From an uncultured Alistipes sp. (GTDB lineage: Bacteria > Bacteroidota > Bacteroidia > Bacteroidales > Rikenellaceae), in NCBI GenBank assembly GCA_944326035.1, contig CALVCS010000005.1, positions 62,001 to 126,000 on the forward strand: a stretch of DNA of 64,000 nucleotides, read 5' to 3'. Of this stretch, positions 1-7,731 are shown one piece after another; the stretch's first letter is position 1, and every line of letters begins with the position of its first letter. The position numbers and the translations under genes are program-made. Below the pieces are notes generated by a model. The model ran no database searches, was not told the DNA's origin, and was given only the letters and a program-made list of their open reading frames with translations.

Positions 1-276
1 CGTCAGGTGGTCAATTTCTATGTTTCGAACCTCAATTTCGAAACCAACTACATTTGTGCCGAGACCCCCGACATGCACATTAGCATGATGAAGGCGTTTA
101 TTTTGAATGTGATCTCTTCGCAGGACGATTTGACGTTCCAGCGAATCAAAAACTGGCTGCAGTCGCTCAAACGGGTTTCGACGCTGATTTCCCAAAGTGG
201 GGAGCAACAACGGATTCTCTATTTTTCCAAACAGCGGGAGTTGTTGCAGGCGTTGAACGGGCCGCGCAGTCTGTAG
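1..276 (+). CDS. 3' end of an unidentified gene (5' truncated by the window)
   Basis: The reading frame is open from base 1 and ends at a TAG at 274-276, so only about the last 91 residues are present. The first in-frame ATG at 7 is probably internal, because the frame is open before it. The fragment looks helical, with a segment reading KNWLQSLKRVSTLISQSGE and no transmembrane segment or recognisable catalytic motif. I do not recognise the family. A clear intrinsic terminator follows about 85 bases downstream, which supports this as the true end of a transcription unit. Confidence 0.6.
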   Translation, partial: RQVVNFYVSNLNFETNYICAETPDMHISMMKAFILNVISSQDDLTFQRIKNWLQSLKRVSTLISQSGEQQRILYFSKQRELLQALNGPRSL

Positions 277-360
277 AGCGGACAGCGCGGTGGTTTGTGG
301 GGAGATCGCAAGGCCTGGAATACGACTCGAAAGAGAATCAAAATGTGCTTGATGCCTATA

Positions 361-387
361 GACCTGCCGAAAGGCGGGTCTTTTTTT
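361..387 (+). terminator. Rho-independent terminator after the truncated first gene
   Basis: An 8-bp stem GACCTGCC/GGCGGGTC (one T-G pair) closes a GAAA tetraloop and is followed directly by seven T. This is a textbook intrinsic terminator. Confidence 0.9.
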
Positions 388-594
388 GTGAACGTTTCGA
401 TTTCCGGGGATGGGGAGTCGGATCTTTACTCGGGGGCGTCGAAAAACGAGGGGTGAGGGGCGGAGGATTTCGGATGACAACATGTGGCGGGGTAGAGAAC
501 GTTGCTGCAACAACAAGCGGCCAACCGAAGCGAAGCCGATCGAAAAATAGGAGAGGAAATGTGTCTGATGTGTGGGTTTTTCGGGGAAAATATG

Positions 595-602
595 TATCCT
601 TG
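595..602 (+). promoter_or_regulatory. Probable -7 box (TATCCTTG) for the lipoprotein gene at 664
   Basis: TATCCTTG matches the Bacteroidetes -7 consensus TAnnTTTG at seven of eight positions and lies about 60 bases before the ATG. A T-rich TTTTTC block about 19 bases upstream could serve as a weak -33 element. Confidence 0.45.
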
Positions 603-663
603 TCCCCGATAGGGCTCGGCATCGAGACCGGGCATTCGTTAGGCTGACGAAACAGAGACAATC

Positions 664-2091
664 ATGCGAATGACAACAAATGGCATCCGAAAAGGATGGA
701 TAATAGTGGCCGGTATCGTGCTGCTGTCGTGTGCCGAGCGTCCGGAGAAGGCGTTGTATGGCTCCTGGCGAGTGCTCGACTCGGGGAATGTGGAGGTGGT
801 TCAGGGAGTGACCTTGGCGAAAAACGGGGTGGCAAAGTCGTTTGGAAACCCGACCTTGCGTTATGACCGTTGGCAATGGAAAGATTCCCAGTTGATTTTG
901 GACGGGGCGAGTTTGGTGGATGGGCAGGAGTTGCCCTTCTCGGATACCTTGTCGATCCTCTCGCAGCAGACCGATACGTTGATTGTGGGCCGGGAGGCGG
1001 CGTATAGAATGGTGTACGTTCGTCAACCGGACGACCGGGAGTCGATGGTTTTGCCCTCGCTCACCGGTGAGCCGCCGCTACGGCTCCTGTTTGAACCGGA
1101 TTCGGCGACGGTGCAACTCTGGTTCTCGTCGGAGCGGGTCTATGCGTTGGTGCGAGCGGTCCGACCGGATGGAACATCGGTGTGGAGCGGTTCGGACGAC
1201 GACTCGTTGCAGGTGGAGAAATATAAGGGGGAGTGGCAACTTGCCCGAAACGGAAAACCGTTCTATGTGGAATCGGACGAGGGATACGATCGTCCCTCCC
1301 GGCCGGCGTATGACGGATTTCATTGGGACTATCTCTCCGGCGCCGGTATGGGATGCTGGGTGCAGGGCAATGCCATGACCCGTTTGCGGATCGACCCCGC
1401 GTTGCCGGGCATTGTCGTGATCCGGGAGGAAGAGCCCGCCCCGCGTCCGGTGATCCGGGTGTTCGATCTGCCGGATGGACGGCTCGAGACCCTGTTGGCA
1501 CAGTTGGCCCGGGAACCGGGTTGGAAACGGGACGAAACGGCCCGTTTCCAGGAACAGGCCTGCGAGCAACCGGGCGTCCGTCGTTTTGTGTTGGTGCCGG
1601 AGGGAGCTTACGCCCGGCGGATGGATAGCCTGATGCAACGGGAATCGGTCCCTGTTACGTGCAGTGGTTGGGGCGTCGGTAATGACGGGATGCGCTATTT
1701 CGAAATCCGAGAGGATCATCCGCATCAAGCCCTCTTTATGGAGATCGGTTCGGAGGCTCCGCTGTTCGATGAACGCAGTTTCCGCTGGGAACCGACCCCG
1801 GAACGGGCCGATCCGCGCGATGTGTTGCGGAGGGTGTCGGGAACCCTTTGTATCGGGCATGAGGTGCGGTCGTTGACGTTGGACGATGGAAGCGGAGCGT
1901 ATTGGGTGGTCGATCGGACGGGAACCCTGGAGGCAGCCTATGCGGCGTGGACCGACGGCGAAAAGAACGGAAAGCCGCTTCCGGTTCAGTTGTGCGTCGA
2001 ATATGACGGAAAATGGCTTGAGGGCTTTGCTGCGGAATACGATGGGGTTTTCTTGGTTCGGGAGGTGCTTCGTCTGGGTCCCGCGAAATAG
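664..2091 (+). CDS. NlpE/lipocalin-like lipoprotein, 475 aa
   Basis: The N-terminus has basic residues, a hydrophobic stretch and a lipobox (IVLLSC, Cys about residue 23), so the product is probably an envelope lipoprotein. Residues about 29-105 (GSWRV...LAKNGVAKS...LRYDRWQW...LILDG) resemble the lipocalin-like domain of Bacteroidetes, expected to be a small beta-barrel. A middle segment looks like the NlpE N-terminal beta-domain. The last ~90 residues (GHEVRSLTLDD, YWVVDRTG, EGFAAEYDG) resemble the NlpE C-terminal OB-fold domain. No catalytic residues are evident. Ligand and role are unknown; an envelope-stress or surface-sensing role like E. coli NlpE is only analogy. The DUF3089 gene follows 102 bases downstream in the same direction and may be co-transcribed. 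Confidence 0.75.
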   Translation: MRMTTNGIRKGWIIVAGIVLLSCAERPEKALYGSWRVLDSGNVEVVQGVTLAKNGVAKSFGNPTLRYDRWQWKDSQLILDGASLVDGQELPFSDTLSILSQQTDTLIVGREAAYRMVYVRQPDDRESMVLPSLTGEPPLRLLFEPDSATVQLWFSSERVYALVRAVRPDGTSVWSGSDDDSLQVEKYKGEWQLARNGKPFYVESDEGYDRPSRPAYDGFHWDYLSGAGMGCWVQGNAMTRLRIDPALPGIVVIREEEPAPRPVIRVFDLPDGRLETLLAQLAREPGWKRDETARFQEQACEQPGVRRFVLVPEGAYARRMDSLMQRESVPVTCSGWGVGNDGMRYFEIREDHPHQALFMEIGSEAPLFDERSFRWEPTPERADPRDVLRRVSGTLCIGHEVRSLTLDDGSGAYWVVDRTGTLEAAYAAWTDGEKNGKPLPVQLCVEYDGKWLEGFAAEYDGVFLVREVLRLGPAK

Positions 2092-2193
2092 TGCATAAGT
2101 CGACCGGGATAGCCATGAAACGGTCCAAAGACTGGTTCCGCAAGGGGACCACGGGCCGTTGAAATTACATAGATCAGAAAAAGAACGATTCGT

Positions 2194-3204
2194 ATGAAAA
2201 GGAGTTGGTGGATTGGCCTATTGGGCAGTGTGTTGCTGCTGGTGGGTTGTAGCAGTCGGAGCGTATCGGATCCGATTCCGGCGGCACCGGATTATGCCCA
2301 ACAAGAGGCGTGGTTCGACGGCAAGGTGACAGCCGATCGGGCCTATGATGTGTTTTATATCGTGCCGACCTGTGTGTTCGATTGGGAAGAGGCGGATGGA
2401 ACCCTCTGCCACTATATGGATGTGGACAATCCCTCCCATCGGGCCAAGGTCGATGGCCCGCTGCATCTGGCCGAGGGAATCTTTGCCGAGGAGGCGAATT
2501 TTTTTGCACCCTATTACCGGCAGATTACCATCGAGTCGTGGATGGAGAGCCCGTCGGTGATTCAGGCGCGGTTCGAGGTGGCGTTTGCCGATATCGAAGC
2601 GGCCTTTCGGTACTATCTCGATCATCTCAATGAGGGACGGCCGTTTGTCCTGGCCGGACACAGCCAGGGGGGTAAAGCCGTTATCGAACTGCTCAAGCGT
2701 AGTTTGACCGATGAAGAGTTCGGGCGGATGATCGCCGCCTATCCGTTAGGGTATCCGGTACGGGATACCGATCGCTCGCCGCGTCTGGTGCCGGCTTCGG
2801 ATGCCACCGGAACCGGAGTTTTTGTAACCTTCAATTCGGTTTCGGCGCCCGATAAATTGCCGCCGTTGTTACAGGGAAGTTGGGCCGCCATCAACCCCCT
2901 GAATTGGCGCACCGATACGGAACCGAGCACCCCGGCTCAACATCTGGGCATGGTGTTTACGAATGCCGATGGATCCATTCAGTCCGAACAGGCCCAGGTG
3001 ATCGAGGCGCACCTGGATGCGGAAACTCGGGCGTTGATCGTTTCGGGCGTCGATCCGCAGGCCTATTATGTTCCTTCATTGGCCGGGTTGTTTCCGCCCG
3101 GGAACTACCATGTCGTGGAGTTGAACTTTTTCTACCGCAATTTGCAGCAGAACGTCAAGGATCGGGCCGCAACCTTTTTCCGGAACCACACGCCGGGCCA
3201 GTAG
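2194..3204 (+). CDS. DUF3089-family alpha/beta-hydrolase lipoprotein, 336 aa
   Basis: The signal sequence ends in a lipobox (LLLVGC), so the protein should be exported and lipidated. The segment after it (AWFDGKVTADRAYDVFYIVPTC written in part) and the nucleophile elbow GHSQGG near residue 153 are typical of DUF3089, a group with an alpha/beta-hydrolase fold. The elbow supplies the probable catalytic Ser. Length is normal for the family. The substrate is unknown; esterase or lipase activity is inferred from the fold only. The gene converges on the MarR gene at 3359, with 154 bases between and no strong terminator seen. Confidence 0.8.
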   Translation: MKRSWWIGLLGSVLLLVGCSSRSVSDPIPAAPDYAQQEAWFDGKVTADRAYDVFYIVPTCVFDWEEADGTLCHYMDVDNPSHRAKVDGPLHLAEGIFAEEANFFAPYYRQITIESWMESPSVIQARFEVAFADIEAAFRYYLDHLNEGRPFVLAGHSQGGKAVIELLKRSLTDEEFGRMIAAYPLGYPVRDTDRSPRLVPASDATGTGVFVTFNSVSAPDKLPPLLQGSWAAINPLNWRTDTEPSTPAQHLGMVFTNADGSIQSEQAQVIEAHLDAETRALIVSGVDPQAYYVPSLAGLFPPGNYHVVELNFFYRNLQQNVKDRAATFFRNHTPGQ

Positions 3205-3358
3205 GATTTGGAGAACTTGTCGATGCTGGACGGGGGCGTGGAACGGTTGAGCCGTTGTGCCTGGTGATGGTCCGTACCTCTGCGTGGCGAGAGGATCGTG
3301 GAACTACGCTGAAAGCGGGGCCAAGAATGCTTTAGATCACTCTTGAAAGGGGACGTGG

Positions 3359-3760
3359 TTAAGGACGTGCGGGGGTCGGTTTGTCGAGGAACGGTTGCAG
3401 ATCCTCGGGCCAGCTCATGTCTTGACAACTGATCGACGTGATACGTTCCCGTCCCGTTTCGCTCAACGAAAAGTACATCTGGCGTTTGTCCGTTTGTCCC
3501 ATAAAACGTTCGACCAATCCCTTTTTCTCCACGGAGGCGATCACTTTGGAGATGTTGGAGGCGCTCAGTCCCAACAGTTCGCCCAACTCACCGGAAGAGA
3601 GTCGTTCCGATTTGCTCAGCGAACAGAGAACCATGCCTTCGTTGAGACCGATTCCATACTCTTTTTCAAACTGTTGTTCGAACGCGGAGATGCAGCGTTG
3701 AAGGTCCCGAATTTTGCAGAGAGTCGCTATGCGGGTGGTGGAAGAAGTGTCGCTCATCAT
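3359..3760 (-). CDS. MarR-family winged-helix transcriptional regulator, 133 aa
   Basis: The protein has the MarR layout: an N-terminal helix for dimerisation, a winged helix-turn-helix at about residues 45-95 (LSSGELGELLGLSASNISKVI, in part), a wing around TDKRQMYFSLSETGRE and a C-terminal helix. Two ATG codons lie at the start (MMSD), either of which is possible. MarR proteins usually repress a nearby gene until a small molecule or a thiol change releases them. The minus-strand neighbours upstream are a thioredoxin lipoprotein and a multidomain persulfide reductase, so a redox or sulfur signal is a reasonable guess. There is no direct evidence of a target. Confidence 0.85.
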   Translation of the reverse strand: MMSDTSSTTRIATLCKIRDLQRCISAFEQQFEKEYGIGLNEGMVLCSLSKSERLSSGELGELLGLSASNISKVIASVEKKGLVERFMGQTDKRQMYFSLSETGRERITSISCQDMSWPEDLQPFLDKPTPARP

Positions 3761-3858
3761 GTCTTACAGCATTTACGGAGGAAATGGATAGATCCGGCAT
3801 CAAGATCGATTCCGAACCGGGATTGAAGGAGGGGTGTATAGCCTTTGTCCACGACCTG

Positions 3859-3899
3859 CGCTCCGTTTGCTCCCGCCAGTGTCGGGAGCAAACGGAGCG
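3859..3899 (-). terminator. Long perfect hairpin after the thioredoxin gene
   Basis: About 17 bp of perfect complementarity (core CTCCGTTTGCTCCCG with its reverse complement) encloses a 7-base loop, 20 bases after the thioredoxin stop codon on the minus strand. No T-run follows, so it may act as an mRNA 3' stabiliser or a weak terminator rather than a classical intrinsic terminator. Confidence 0.5.
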
Positions 3900-3919
3900 G
3901 CCGTGTCGGAAATGTCTCC

Positions 3920-4408
3920 TTATCGATTCAGCAACAGCTGGTCGATGGCCCGTTTGAAGTCGGCTTTGCTCATGGCCCCTTGCGCCATTTGCGGGGTGCC
4001 GTTCAGCGGAATGAACAGCAGCGACGGAATCGAACGAATGCCGAAAACCGCAGCTAATTCCTGTTCTTTGTCGGTATCGACTTTATAGATGACGATCGAG
4101 TCGCCGTATTCGGCCGCCAGCTCTTCCAGAATGGGAGCCACCATTTTGCAGGGCCCGCACCAGGTCGCATAGAAGTCGATCAGGGCCGGTTTGTCGCCCA
4201 GGTATTTCCACTCCTTGGGAGAGGTTTCGTAGTTGGCTACTTTCTGTAAAAAGTCGGCTTTGGTCAATTCGATGGGTTTCATAACAGTTTCGGTTTTAGT
4301 GGATGAAGAGGTGTTTTGAGTTTGTGTTTGAGATTGGTTTTGGGTCTGCGAGTGACCGCAGGACGTCAACCACAGAACGGCAATGCCTATCAGCAGAATG
4401 GATTTCAT
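3920..4408 (-). CDS. Thioredoxin-fold lipoprotein, 162 aa
   Basis: A signal peptide with lipobox (LWLTSC, Cys about 17) is followed by a Ser/Thr/Gln-rich linker of about 25 residues. A complete thioredoxin domain then starts at about residue 43 (MKPIELTKADF) and contains the active site WCGPCKM and the cis-Pro region (IRSIPSLLF). It is expected to be a membrane-anchored disulfide reductase or oxidase facing the periplasm. The stop of the upstream persulfide reductase lies 53 bases away in the same direction, so the two probably share a transcript. Met43 has an upstream sequence nearly identical to that of Met1 (see the repeat entry), so a cytoplasmic form starting at Met43 cannot be excluded. 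Confidence 0.88.
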   Translation of the reverse strand: MKSILLIGIAVLWLTSCGHSQTQNQSQTQTQNTSSSTKTETVMKPIELTKADFLQKVANYETSPKEWKYLGDKPALIDFYATWCGPCKMVAPILEELAAEYGDSIVIYKVDTDKEQELAAVFGIRSIPSLLFIPLNGTPQMAQGAMSKADFKRAIDQLLLNR

Positions 4409-4427
4409 GACAGTATCGGTTTTAGTG
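4272..4427 (-). repeat. 30-bp direct repeat at both potential starts of the thioredoxin gene
   Basis: Bases 4272-4301 and 4398-4427 match at 27 of 30 positions. Each copy holds the last ~20 bases before an ATG plus the first codons (ATG AAA, then a CCAT-containing stretch). The copies are exactly 126 bases (42 codons) apart, so the inner copy is in frame within the gene. The segment between them encodes the lipoprotein signal and linker. This looks like an in-frame duplication of the translation start region. Confidence 0.8.
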
Positions 4428-4461
4428 AAGGGGTTTATTATGGTATAGGTGCGTTGTGTCG

Positions 4462-6897
4462 TTAGACAAAGAGGTTGACATTGGCCTGTTCGGCCCGTTC
4501 CATGTAGGTCGCTACGCCGCCGACGCTCACTTCGTCGAGCAACTCTTCACGTTGGATGCCCATGACCTCCATCGACATCTGGCAGGCGATGAATTCGACA
4601 CCGTTGTCCAGAGCCTGTTGGCGGAGCGATTCGAGCGAATCGATGCCTTTGCGTTTCATGAGATACCGCATCATGCGATCCCCGATGCCCAGCATGCTCA
4701 TCTTCGAGAGGTGGAGCCGGCGGGAATCCGACGGGAGCATCTTATCGAACATCCGGCCGAAAAGGTCTTTCTGAACGTGCGGTTTGATCTGTTTCTTGAT
4801 CACGTTCAACCCCCAGAAGGTGAAGAAAATCGTGGTTTTCTGTCCGGTGGCGGCGGCTCCGTTGGCCAATATGAAGGTGGCGAGCGCTTTGTCCAGATCG
4901 TCACTGAACAGAATCAACGTCTTGCCTTTCCCGTCGCAGCTGCTCACCGGCGCACAACTTTTTACCCCTTTTTCAATGACGACGGTGTATTTGCCGCGCT
5001 CTTCCCGCAGGGATATCAGGTGATTTCCCGTGGTGTTGCACCACGCCTGTGCGTCGCGGGCAAAGCCGGCATCGGTGGCCTGAATCTCTAAACGTTCGCC
5101 TGTCTGGATCTGATCCATGGCCTGCTTGAGCTTCAAAACGGGGCCCGGACATTGCAACCCACACGCGTCGATCCGTAACTGTCGGGGTGTTTCGGGCGCT
5201 TTTTCGGGAACAGAGGGGGTGCTGGTCGGAGGGGTTTGGGGGCGTTGGAGGGGGGCGACGGCCGCGGAGTAGGTTTTGTAACCCCCCGAAAGATTGCACA
5301 CTTGCTGGAATCCCCGTTGTAGCAGAATGCGCGTTGCCAGGTATCCTCGCAGGCCTACGGCACAGAAAATCAAGATAAGACGATCGGTCGGCAATTCGTT
5401 GATCCGTTCCCGCAGGTCGTCGAGCGGGATGTTGACGGCGCCGGGAATCGTCCCGAACGAAAATTCGGCCGGAGTGCGGACGTCGAGCAGAAACGCTCCC
5501 TGTGCTTGAGCCGTGGCCACGTCACGCCAATGGATGATGGGCATCGAGCCATTGAGTATATTGACGGCGGTATATCCCGCGATGGCGATGGGGTCTTTGG
5601 CGGAAGAGAAGGGCGGTGCATAGGTATGTTCGACTTGGGTCAGGTCATATATCGTCCCGCCGTTTTTGATCAGCAGAGCGATCTGGTCGATGCGTTTGTC
5701 CACCCCGTCGTAGCCGACGCATTGGGCGCCGTAGAGCTTGCCGTTCTGCGGATCGAAGGTGAGCTTCAGGGTCAGAGGCAGCGCATCGGGATAGTAGCCG
5801 GCGTGTGACGAGGAGAGGGTCGTGGAGCTGACATAAGGGATCTCCATCTGACGAAGTCGTTTGGCGGCCAGACCGGTCGAAGCGACGGTCAGATCGAACA
5901 CCTTGGCGATCGAGGTCCCGATCGCCCCTTCATAGGGAGTATGGTGGCCGAATACCATGTTGTCGGCTACGATGCGGCCCTGCCGGTTGGCCGGGTTGGC
6001 CAGGTAGTTGAGGTAGGGCTTCCCGGTCAACGGATGGGGGTATTCGATGGCGTCGCCGACGGCATAGATATCCGGATCGGAGGTCTGGAGGTATTCATTG
6101 ACTTGGATGCCGCCGGCAGGGCCGATCGTCAGTCCGGCCGCACGGGCCAGCGAGGTTTCGGGTCGTACGCCGATCGACAGGATCACCAGGTCGGCGGGGA
6201 GGGATTCACCGCTTTTGAGTTGTACCAGGATGTGGCCGTTTTGAGCTTCGAAACCGGCTACGGCCTGTTCCAGATAGAGGGCCACGCCTTTTTGGGTGAG
6301 ATGGGCATGTACCTGTGCGGCGATCGAGAAATCGACCGGAGCCATCACCTGGTTGCCCATTTCGACGATGGAGACTTGGGCGCCGGTTTGGTGTAAATTT
6401 TCCGCCATTTCCAGCCCGATGAATCCGGCGCCGACGACGACGGCACGTTCGACACGATGGTCGGTGAGGTGTTTTTTGATGCGATCGGTATCGGTGACGT
6501 TGCGCAGGGTGAAGATCCCGTCGAGATCGATGCCCGGCAGGGGCGGACGTACCGGAGAGGCTCCGGGAGACAACAACAATTTGTCATACGTTTCGACATA
6601 GGTCGAGCCGTCGGCCCGGCGTACCGTGACGGATTTCGCGGCAGGATCCAGGGCGATGACCTCGTTTTCGACCCGCACATCGATCTGAAAGCGTTTCCCG
6701 AACGAGGCGGGGGTTTGTACGAAGAGTTTGTTGCGATCGGCGATGGTGCCGCCGAGATAATAGGGCAGGCCGCAATTGGCGTAAGAGATATATTTGCCTT
6801 TTTCGAACAGGATAATCTCTGCGAATTCGTCGGCTCGGCGGATTCGTGCAGCGGCGGTTGCCCCTCCTGCGATGCCTCCAATGATCAGGTACTTCAT
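4462..6897 (-). CDS. Four-domain CoA-disulfide/persulfide reductase: FAD-NAD(P) oxidoreductase + rhodanese + TusA + DsrE-like
   Basis: The start at MKYLIIGGIAGG is chosen because this is the family's N-terminal FAD-binding motif; the longer upstream frame gives a non-homologous leader. Residues 1-445 are a class III pyridine-nucleotide-disulfide oxidoreductase of the CoA-disulfide reductase type, with the single redox Cys42 (SYANCGLPYY), an NAD(P)-binding motif (VVVGAGFIGLE) and the YAVGDAIE motif. Residues about 455-545 are a rhodanese domain with Cys512 (IFCAVGLRGY). Residues about 573-645 are TusA/SirA-like with CPGP (Cys583). Residues about 658-811 are DsrE-like with Cys772. The fusion fits reduction of CoA- or protein-bound persulfides with sulfur relay between the cysteines. 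The enzyme is expected in the cytoplasm, upstream of the thioredoxin lipoprotein. The 811-aa length is usual for this Bacteroidetes architecture. Confidence 0.9.
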   Translation of the reverse strand: MKYLIIGGIAGGATAAARIRRADEFAEIILFEKGKYISYANCGLPYYLGGTIADRNKLFVQTPASFGKRFQIDVRVENEVIALDPAAKSVTVRRADGSTYVETYDKLLLSPGASPVRPPLPGIDLDGIFTLRNVTDTDRIKKHLTDHRVERAVVVGAGFIGLEMAENLHQTGAQVSIVEMGNQVMAPVDFSIAAQVHAHLTQKGVALYLEQAVAGFEAQNGHILVQLKSGESLPADLVILSIGVRPETSLARAAGLTIGPAGGIQVNEYLQTSDPDIYAVGDAIEYPHPLTGKPYLNYLANPANRQGRIVADNMVFGHHTPYEGAIGTSIAKVFDLTVASTGLAAKRLRQMEIPYVSSTTLSSSHAGYYPDALPLTLKLTFDPQNGKLYGAQCVGYDGVDKRIDQIALLIKNGGTIYDLTQVEHTYAPPFSSAKDPIAIAGYTAVNILNGSMPIIHWRDVATAQAQGAFLLDVRTPAEFSFGTIPGAVNIPLDDLRERINELPTDRLILIFCAVGLRGYLATRILLQRGFQQVCNLSGGYKTYSAAVAPLQRPQTPPTSTPSVPEKAPETPRQLRIDACGLQCPGPVLKLKQAMDQIQTGERLEIQATDAGFARDAQAWCNTTGNHLISLREERGKYTVVIEKGVKSCAPVSSCDGKGKTLILFSDDLDKALATFILANGAAATGQKTTIFFTFWGLNVIKKQIKPHVQKDLFGRMFDKMLPSDSRRLHLSKMSMLGIGDRMMRYLMKRKGIDSLESLRQQALDNGVEFIACQMSMEVMGIQREELLDEVSVGGVATYMERAEQANVNLFV

Positions 6898-6920
6898 ATC
6901 GATGCGATGTTTTAGGTATG

Positions 6921-6997
6921 GCGGAAATATTTTCCAGAAGAACACGATGCAAAAGTAGGAATATTTTCCATTAAAACAAATTTCCAATGGAAAATAA
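6921..6997 (-). promoter_or_regulatory. Operator-like inverted repeats before the persulfide reductase
   Basis: ATTTTCCATT (6963-6972) and AATGGAAAAT (6986-6995) form a perfect 10-bp inverted repeat with a 13-base spacer. A second, shorter imperfect palindrome of the same kind (GGAAATATTTTCC) lies nearer the gene at about 6923-6935. The motif ATTTTCCA therefore recurs three times within 75 bases upstream of the start codon. It sits in an AT-rich patch where the promoter should be, so it is a good candidate regulator binding site. The regulator is unknown; the MarR product encoded at 3359 is one candidate. Confidence 0.5.
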
Positions 6998-7672
6998 ATG
7001 CGGAGGGGACGGGAAATGGAGGTCGGCTCTCGGGAAAAGATGGAAGGAGGGGGATGAATAGAGTTGTGGATCAGTACTTTGGGGTTGGAAATTGAAGGCG
7101 AAATGAGGGGGATCAATAAGAGAAGGTGTGTAGCCTGTTCGGGGGATACACTGCGGAAAATCGGCCTCTGGAAAGAGGAGCCAGACCAGAGTGTGTCAGG
7201 GGAGTGCCGAAAGCTTGGAGCAAAAAGTGTTGCAGAGGGCTGACAGGCAACGTAAAGGGGTGTTGTTGGGATAATGCGGAGCCGAGATCGGTGGGTGAAG
7301 ATCGATCTGGACTTTCCCGCTGGGGAACGGCAACCCTACGGAAACGAGCGGTGGGTCGACGGTCGGGATGGAGTTGGCGAGGTGGGGCAGACTTCGACCG
7401 AGTCACGGACAGGGGGGATCTGTTCCAGCATGATCGGTTCGGTTCGTTGAGCGTTTTTACTTAAAAGCAGTCGAGGCCGGACGGAGAGACTACGCTCTCG
7501 GTACGTCGTGTAGGAAGCAGCGTCAGACAATAGGTAGCGGCGTCGGATAATGCTGGAAACGCTGGGTAACTCCGGGTCGTGTCAGATAGTGTCGGGTAAC
7601 GTCAGATAACGCAACGCCGGGCGACATCGCGGGATGGGATCGCAAGGAATCGGGAGGTTGTACGTCTCGAGA
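6998..7672. other. Intergenic, no credible gene; degenerate repeats near its right end
   Basis: No frame here shows recognisable protein features: the open frames are rich in Arg, Gly and Trp because the plus strand is G-rich. Bases 7510-7612 contain several diverged copies of a GTCAGATAAYG-like word (GTCAGACAAT, GTCGGATAAT, GTCAGATAGT, GTCGGGTAAC, GTCAGATAAC). I see no other structure. Confidence 0.5.
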
Positions 7673-7709
7673 CGAACAAAAAACGCCGCCCGACATGCGG
7701 ACGGCGTTT
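7673..7709 (-). terminator. Rho-independent terminator of the C11-peptidase/lipoprotein unit
   Basis: Read on the minus strand, an 11-bp stem AACGCCGTCCG/CGGGCGGCGTT (one T-G pair) with loop CATGT is followed by a run of T (TTTTTTG). It lies about 23 bases after the stop of the 304-aa lipoprotein gene. Confidence 0.92.
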
Positions 7710-7731
7710 TCCATGAAAAATGAGGCGGGCA

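Noticed and set aside
297..661. Overlapping open frames on both strands (116, 101 and 69 aa)
   Set aside because: Composition is Arg/Gly/Pro-rich, they cross the intrinsic terminator and promoter, and no family features are seen.
1078..1860. 260-aa minus-strand frame
   Set aside because: It is the antisense shadow of the NlpE-like lipoprotein gene, rich in Arg, His and Pro.
7126..7464. 112-aa plus-strand frame in the spacer before the C11 unit
   Set aside because: Trp/Gly/Arg-rich composition typical of G-rich noncoding DNA; no start signal and no recognisable domain.
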